The notes under the pieces: generated by a model
What the model saw: the letters and a program-made list of their open reading frames with translations, nothing else
Databases searched by the model: none
Told to the model about the DNA's origin: nothing
Translations under genes and position numbers: made by a program
Shown here: positions 60,380 to 64,000 of the stretch, in pieces
Layout: each line of letters begins with the position of its first letter
Position numbering within the stretch: the stretch's first letter is position 1
Assembly (NCBI RefSeq): GCF_000020365.1
Contig: NC_012108.1
Span: 2,170,001 to 2,234,000, forward strand
Length of the DNA: 64,000 nucleotides
Direction: 5' to 3'
Source: Desulforapulum autotrophicum HRM2
GTDB lineage: Bacteria; Desulfobacterota; Desulfobacteria; Desulfobacterales; Desulfobacteraceae

Positions 60380-61521
60380 TTATGATACAAGGAAAAACCA
60401 TTATCTGCTTTGCCAGCGGATACGAGGCCCCCCCCACAAGTAAGCACCATGTGATGCATCTTCTGGCCGAGACTAATGTGGTGTTATGGATTAATTACCA
60501 CGGGTCCCGGGTGCCCACAGCAAGCTCTTCAGATTTGGTTTATATGGTAAAAAAACTTTTGCAGGTGATAAAAGGATTAAAACGACCAAGAAAAAATCTT
60601 TATGTGTTAACTCCCCTGGTCATCCCCCTGCCAAGTTCACCCCTTGTGCGAAGGTTGAATCGATTGTTGTTGATAACCCAGATCCGACTGGCCTTGGGAA
60701 AGGTAAAAGAGGGGCCGACGCAGATCTGGTCATTTACTCCGGATGTTGCATACACCCTGGGTCATTTTAATGAAGAAAAAGTGGTGTACTATTGTGTTGA
60801 TGATCATGCGTCATTTTCTGGTTACAATAAGGCCCAGGTTTTACAGGATGAAAAAGAACTTTGCCATAAATCTGATCTTGTAATTACTACAGCCATGGTT
60901 TTGCAGGAGGCGAAAAAGGACTGGAATCCCAATACCATTCTTGTTCCCCATGGGGTCGATTTTGATCATTTTAACCGAGCGGTTCATGAAACTTTTTCAT
61001 GCCCAAAGGAATTGGAATTCATTCCAAGGCCCCGCTTGGGATTTTTTGGTCTAATCCGGGATTGGGTGGATGTGGATCTGTTGTGGGAGGTGGCCCAAAA
61101 AAGGGCGGATTGGCATTTTGTGTTAATTGGCGATGCTGATTCAAGTGTGGAATTGAGCAAGTATAGATCCACCCCTAATATGCATTTTTTAGGACGTAAA
61201 AAATACCAGGATCTGCCGGCATTTTGCCAGCATTTTGATATGGGGCTGATTCCTTTTAAGGTCAATGAACTTACCCATGCAGTAAATCCAATTAAGCTTC
61301 GTGAGTATCTTGCAGCGGGGCTGCCTGTCATCTCAACTCCGATGCCAGAGGTTAAACTGTATGATAAGTTTATTCAGATTGTAGAAACCCAAGAAGAATT
61401 TGAAAAAGCTGTTGAAAAGTATCTTTTAGAATCAAAGGAAGACCGCAGATTAAGCATCAAAGCCATGTCTCAAGAAACCTGGCCTGAGAAAATTAAGCAA
61501 ATTTGCAGTAGTTTGTATTGA
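60376..61521 (+). CDS. Glycosyltransferase (GT-B)
   Basis: 381 residues. It has a C-terminal GT-B nucleotide-sugar domain (RPRLGFFGLIRDWVDVDLLWEVAQKRADWHFVLIGDADSS, MHFLGRKKYQDLPAFCQHFDMGLIPFKVNELTHAVNPIKLREYLAAGLPVISTPMPEV). The N-terminal part (IWSFTPDVAYTLGHFNEEKVVYYCVDDHASFSGY) is like TuaH-type transferases. The exact sugar is unknown. It is coupled to the preceding transferase. Confidence 0.88.
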   Translation: MIMIQGKTIICFASGYEAPPTSKHHVMHLLAETNVVLWINYHGSRVPTASSSDLVYMVKKLLQVIKGLKRPRKNLYVLTPLVIPLPSSPLVRRLNRLLLITQIRLALGKVKEGPTQIWSFTPDVAYTLGHFNEEKVVYYCVDDHASFSGYNKAQVLQDEKELCHKSDLVITTAMVLQEAKKDWNPNTILVPHGVDFDHFNRAVHETFSCPKELEFIPRPRLGFFGLIRDWVDVDLLWEVAQKRADWHFVLIGDADSSVELSKYRSTPNMHFLGRKKYQDLPAFCQHFDMGLIPFKVNELTHAVNPIKLREYLAAGLPVISTPMPEVKLYDKFIQIVETQEEFEKAVEKYLLESKEDRRLSIKAMSQETWPEKIKQICSSLY

Positions 61522-61578
61522 TTTCGGACCTCTATATGTTCTTACATTTGGAAAGTGATTTGTTTTTAAACGTCAGGA

Positions 61579-62646
61579 ATGAGTATGGAATCAAAACGAA
61601 ATAACAATTTAGATTTATTGCGTACTATAGGGTTGTTAGGTGTGATTTTGGCGCACGTATCTCCACCTGATATTGTAATGCAGCTTAGAACTTTTGATGT
61701 ACCTTTGATGGTCTTTGTCAGTGGAATTGCGTATGGGATCTCTAATGATAATCAGTCTGCATCTGTTTTATATTATCGGCATCGACTCTTAAGGTTATTG
61801 GCTCCAACTTGGACTTTCTTACTCGTTTTTTTCTCGTATTTTTGGATCGTCGATATAGTCACTAATGACCATTACATTACCTCGTATCTCATTATAAATA
61901 GTCTTTTCTTAAGAGGGGGGGGGATTGGTTATCTTTGGATTATCAAGGTGTTTCTGTTAGTCGCAATAAGTTCGCCGATTATCCAGTATGTTAACAAACG
62001 AATACAAAATAATTTTATTTATTATTTTTTTATATGTATGCTTTTAATCTTATATTTTTATTTAACTGATATAAAAATTGCGAATAATATTGAATTTCAA
62101 AATAGCCTTTTTAGGATTTTGGTCAATGAATATCTATTTTATATAATACCCTATTCATTGATATTTGCAGTTGGATTGCGCATTTCAATTCTACCAAAAA
62201 ATCAAATTATTATTTTATTCCTTTTTACGCTGATTTCATACGTGTTTGTTTCTCGGATTAACGTAGAAAATGTATTTTCTAATATCAACGCATTCAAATA
62301 TCCCCCCCAATCATTTTGGACTATTTATGGCCTAATGATTTCTATCCTGCTATATCTTTTTCTAACATACGGTAATATGCATTTGCAGTTTCATAAGTTA
62401 ATTTTTTTTATGAGCTCATCCTCCATGTGGATATATTTATGGCATATATTTTTGTTGAAAAATTGGAATCATGGGACGGGTCATATCCCCGATTTTGCAA
62501 AAAATTATTTTGTAAAATTCCTTGTTCTTACTGTGCTTGCGTCACTGATAACCTACTTGCAAAAAAAAGGTTTCCATTTTCTAATAGCTAAATATGAAAA
62601 ACATCATTTTATTTATAGGGTTATATCCGTATGTTTTTTAAAATAA
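61579..62646 (+). CDS. Membrane acyltransferase (Acyltransferase_3 family)
   Basis: 355 residues with about ten transmembrane helices. The N-terminal motif NNNLDLLRTIGLLGVILAHVSPP (with His in the first helix) and FDVPLMVFVSGIAYG are typical of O-acyltransferase_3 enzymes that acetylate surface polymers. The start may be the ATG at 61579 or the one two codons later. The gene is much AT-richer than its neighbours, which suggests separate acquisition. Confidence 0.88.
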   Translation: MSMESKRNNNLDLLRTIGLLGVILAHVSPPDIVMQLRTFDVPLMVFVSGIAYGISNDNQSASVLYYRHRLLRLLAPTWTFLLVFFSYFWIVDIVTNDHYITSYLIINSLFLRGGGIGYLWIIKVFLLVAISSPIIQYVNKRIQNNFIYYFFICMLLILYFYLTDIKIANNIEFQNSLFRILVNEYLFYIIPYSLIFAVGLRISILPKNQIIILFLFTLISYVFVSRINVENVFSNINAFKYPPQSFWTIYGLMISILLYLFLTYGNMHLQFHKLIFFMSSSSMWIYLWHIFLLKNWNHGTGHIPDFAKNYFVKFLVLTVLASLITYLQKKGFHFLIAKYEKHHFIYRVISVCFLK

Positions 62647-62674
62647 TTACCTCCCAATATGGATTCATATAATA

Positions 62675-64000
62675 ATGACAGGTGCACGTATTGTTTTAAG
62701 AAATTTAACCGCAAATTGGATCGGACACGGGGCCGGTCTTGTGGTTATGTTCTTTTTATCCCCTTTTATCGTCCATACACTTGGCGTTACAGAGTATGGA
62801 ATCTGGCAACTTCTGACTGTTTTAACAGGATATATGGGCGTCCTGGATCTTGGGGTAAGGGCCAGCACAGGTCGTTATATTATTCTTTTTCTCGGCCAGC
62901 AGGAATATGAAAAGGTTGATGAAACCATACGCACCGGTTTGGGCCTTTATACCGTCTTAAGCGGGCTTATACTGTTTGCCGGTTTCATACTTGGACTGGT
63001 GTTTCCATGGGTGTTCCCTTCTGTTCCCCAGGAATATCATATGACTGTGGCGGTCTTGCTTCCCGTACTTGCTGTCAATATATGGATTTCAGCGTTAAGA
63101 ACGATTCTTTCCAGTTTGCTTGCAGCATATGACCGATTTGATCTGGCAAGGGGATCAGATCTTATAATGCTTGCGGTCCGCACGATTGGTACTATTGTGG
63201 TACTTAAGCTGGGTATGGGGTTGATCGGTTTAACCATCGCAATTGTCGGTTGTAATATCGTTGGCTTAATAGTCAATTTAATGCTTTGCAATCGTATCCA
63301 TAGCGGGCTTAAACTCTGGCCTCTGATGTTGAAAAAAGATCGAATGAAAGAGCTCTATAACTACGGAATTGGAGCATTCGTTGTAGCGGTATCTGCCAAG
63401 ATTATCGGTCAAACTGATTTGCTGCTGGTTGGGAATTTGATCAGTATTGACTCCGTTGCTGTATATAGTATCGGTGCTATGCTTATTTATTATTCTGATA
63501 CTTTTACCAAGCAGATCTATATGACCTTTTTCCCCTCGTTACAACGGGCTGTTGCCCAGGAAAATTTCGGTGAGGTCAGATGGATACTTAACCGGTTGAT
63601 AAGCTTGTCACTTATCCTTGGTATACTTATGTATGTTGGATATGCTTTTTTTGGTGTATCGTTCATAACACTCTGGATGTTTGATGCGAAGATTTTTCCT
63701 TTGACCTCGGTTGAATCGGCTGCCAAGGTTATGGCAATTCTTTCCTGTGCAAAACTGTTGCTTCTTTTAGGGCAGTTTAGTCGAAGTCTTCTTGCTGCAA
63801 CCGGTCATATAAGTTTTTCCGCCAAAATGACAATAGTCGAGGCGATGATCAACTTAATTTTGTCTATTTCATTTGTTGTCGTGTTCGACTGGGGTTTGAC
63901 AGGTATTGCAGCGGGGACTTTGGGTTCTCACCTTCTCATACAAACAATTCTTGTACCACATTATGCCTGTAAGAAAGTTGGAATGAGCTGGGGCGGTTTG
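62675..64000 (+). CDS. Wzx-type polysaccharide flippase (3' end outside window)
   Basis: The frame starts at an ATG (62675, MTGARIVLRNLTANWIGHGA) and stays open for 442 codons to the window edge. At least ten hydrophobic helices are visible, with FFLSPFIVHTLGVTEYGIWQLLTVLTGYMGVLDLG, the usual MATE/Wzx beginning, and SIDSVAVYSIGAMLIYYS in the middle. It would flip lipid-linked repeat units across the inner membrane. The C-terminus is missing. Confidence 0.88.
   Translation, partial: MTGARIVLRNLTANWIGHGAGLVVMFFLSPFIVHTLGVTEYGIWQLLTVLTGYMGVLDLGVRASTGRYIILFLGQQEYEKVDETIRTGLGLYTVLSGLILFAGFILGLVFPWVFPSVPQEYHMTVAVLLPVLAVNIWISALRTILSSLLAAYDRFDLARGSDLIMLAVRTIGTIVVLKLGMGLIGLTIAIVGCNIVGLIVNLMLCNRIHSGLKLWPLMLKKDRMKELYNYGIGAFVVAVSAKIIGQTDLLLVGNLISIDSVAVYSIGAMLIYYSDTFTKQIYMTFFPSLQRAVAQENFGEVRWILNRLISLSLILGILMYVGYAFFGVSFITLWMFDAKIFPLTSVESAAKVMAILSCAKLLLLLGQFSRSLLAATGHISFSAKMTIVEAMINLILSISFVVVFDWGLTGIAAGTLGSHLLIQTILVPHYACKKVGMSWGGL

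Overview
The window looks like a piece of a marine or anaerobic deltaproteobacterial chromosome, most likely Desulfobacteraceae. This is an inference from the exosortase A (XrtA)/PEP-CTERM exopolysaccharide locus, the sigma-54 type promoters with a Fis-family sigma-54 activator, and the general style of the genes; no ribosomal gene is present to settle it. The window falls into two halves that meet at about 33,137-33,161, where a 25-bp copy of a tmRNA (ssrA) 3' end is followed by a perfect rho-independent terminator. I read that point as the right attachment site of an integrated genomic island. Everything to its left is island and everything to its right is backbone.

Island (1-33,136). From the left it holds: a retron-like cassette on the minus strand (structured RNA, small ORF, XRE regulator, reverse transcriptase, zinc-ribbon protein cut by the window edge); a complete 4.7-kb IS21-like transposon with 26-bp inverted ends, a 7-bp target duplication and three unusual passengers (zinc-finger protein, ParB-like protein, DnaG-type CHC2 zinc-finger protein); a cluster of iteron-like repeats beside a replication-initiator-like winged-helix gene; a 3.4-kb DDE/AAA+ transposon that has split that gene in two; HIRAN and MerR proteins; a predicted structured RNA; a PIN-like protein; a Pycsar anti-phage pair (TM effector plus pyrimidine cyclase); a minus-strand plasmid-type operon (ArdC-like anti-restriction protein, RadC/JAMM protein, DUF2958 and many small proteins, several separated by terminator hairpins placed just before the next ribosome site); a complete type I restriction-modification system (hsdM-hsdS-hsdR) with a YgjP-like metallopeptidase; and next to the attachment site an 821-residue protein that joins an N-formylglutamate-amidohydrolase-like domain, a ParB-like middle and a radical SAM domain, together with a 215-residue unknown partner. 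The island is therefore a defence and mobilisation region assembled from plasmid-like material. The radical SAM fusion pair and the retron-like cassette are the best candidates for undescribed biology.

Backbone (33,162-64,000). A PEP-CTERM protein and the main exopolysaccharide operon both sit behind near-identical -24/-12 (sigma-54) promoters. Between them lie a PrsT-type TPR lipoprotein, a two-component system whose response regulator is a sigma-54 activator, a ribosome-rescue-type release-factor protein, a PEP synthase/PPDK regulatory protein, and two exported proteins, one of which carries a degenerate receiver domain. From 44,483 the polymer locus runs on the plus strand: chain-length determinant, tyrosine autokinase, initiating sugar transferase, export protein, outer-membrane barrel, epsI, xrtA, polysaccharide deacetylase, CPBP protease, FemAB-like protein, two glycosyltransferases, an acyltransferase and a Wzx flippase that runs off the end.

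Within this locus epsI has been broken by an IS91-like element that carries a tyrosine recombinase with an A9 frameshift site, and two toxin-antitoxin modules (MntA-HepT, VapBC-type) sit on either side of xrtA. The polymer is presumably built on a lipid carrier, flipped, polymerised and exported through the periplasm, while XrtA processes PEP-CTERM proteins at the inner membrane.
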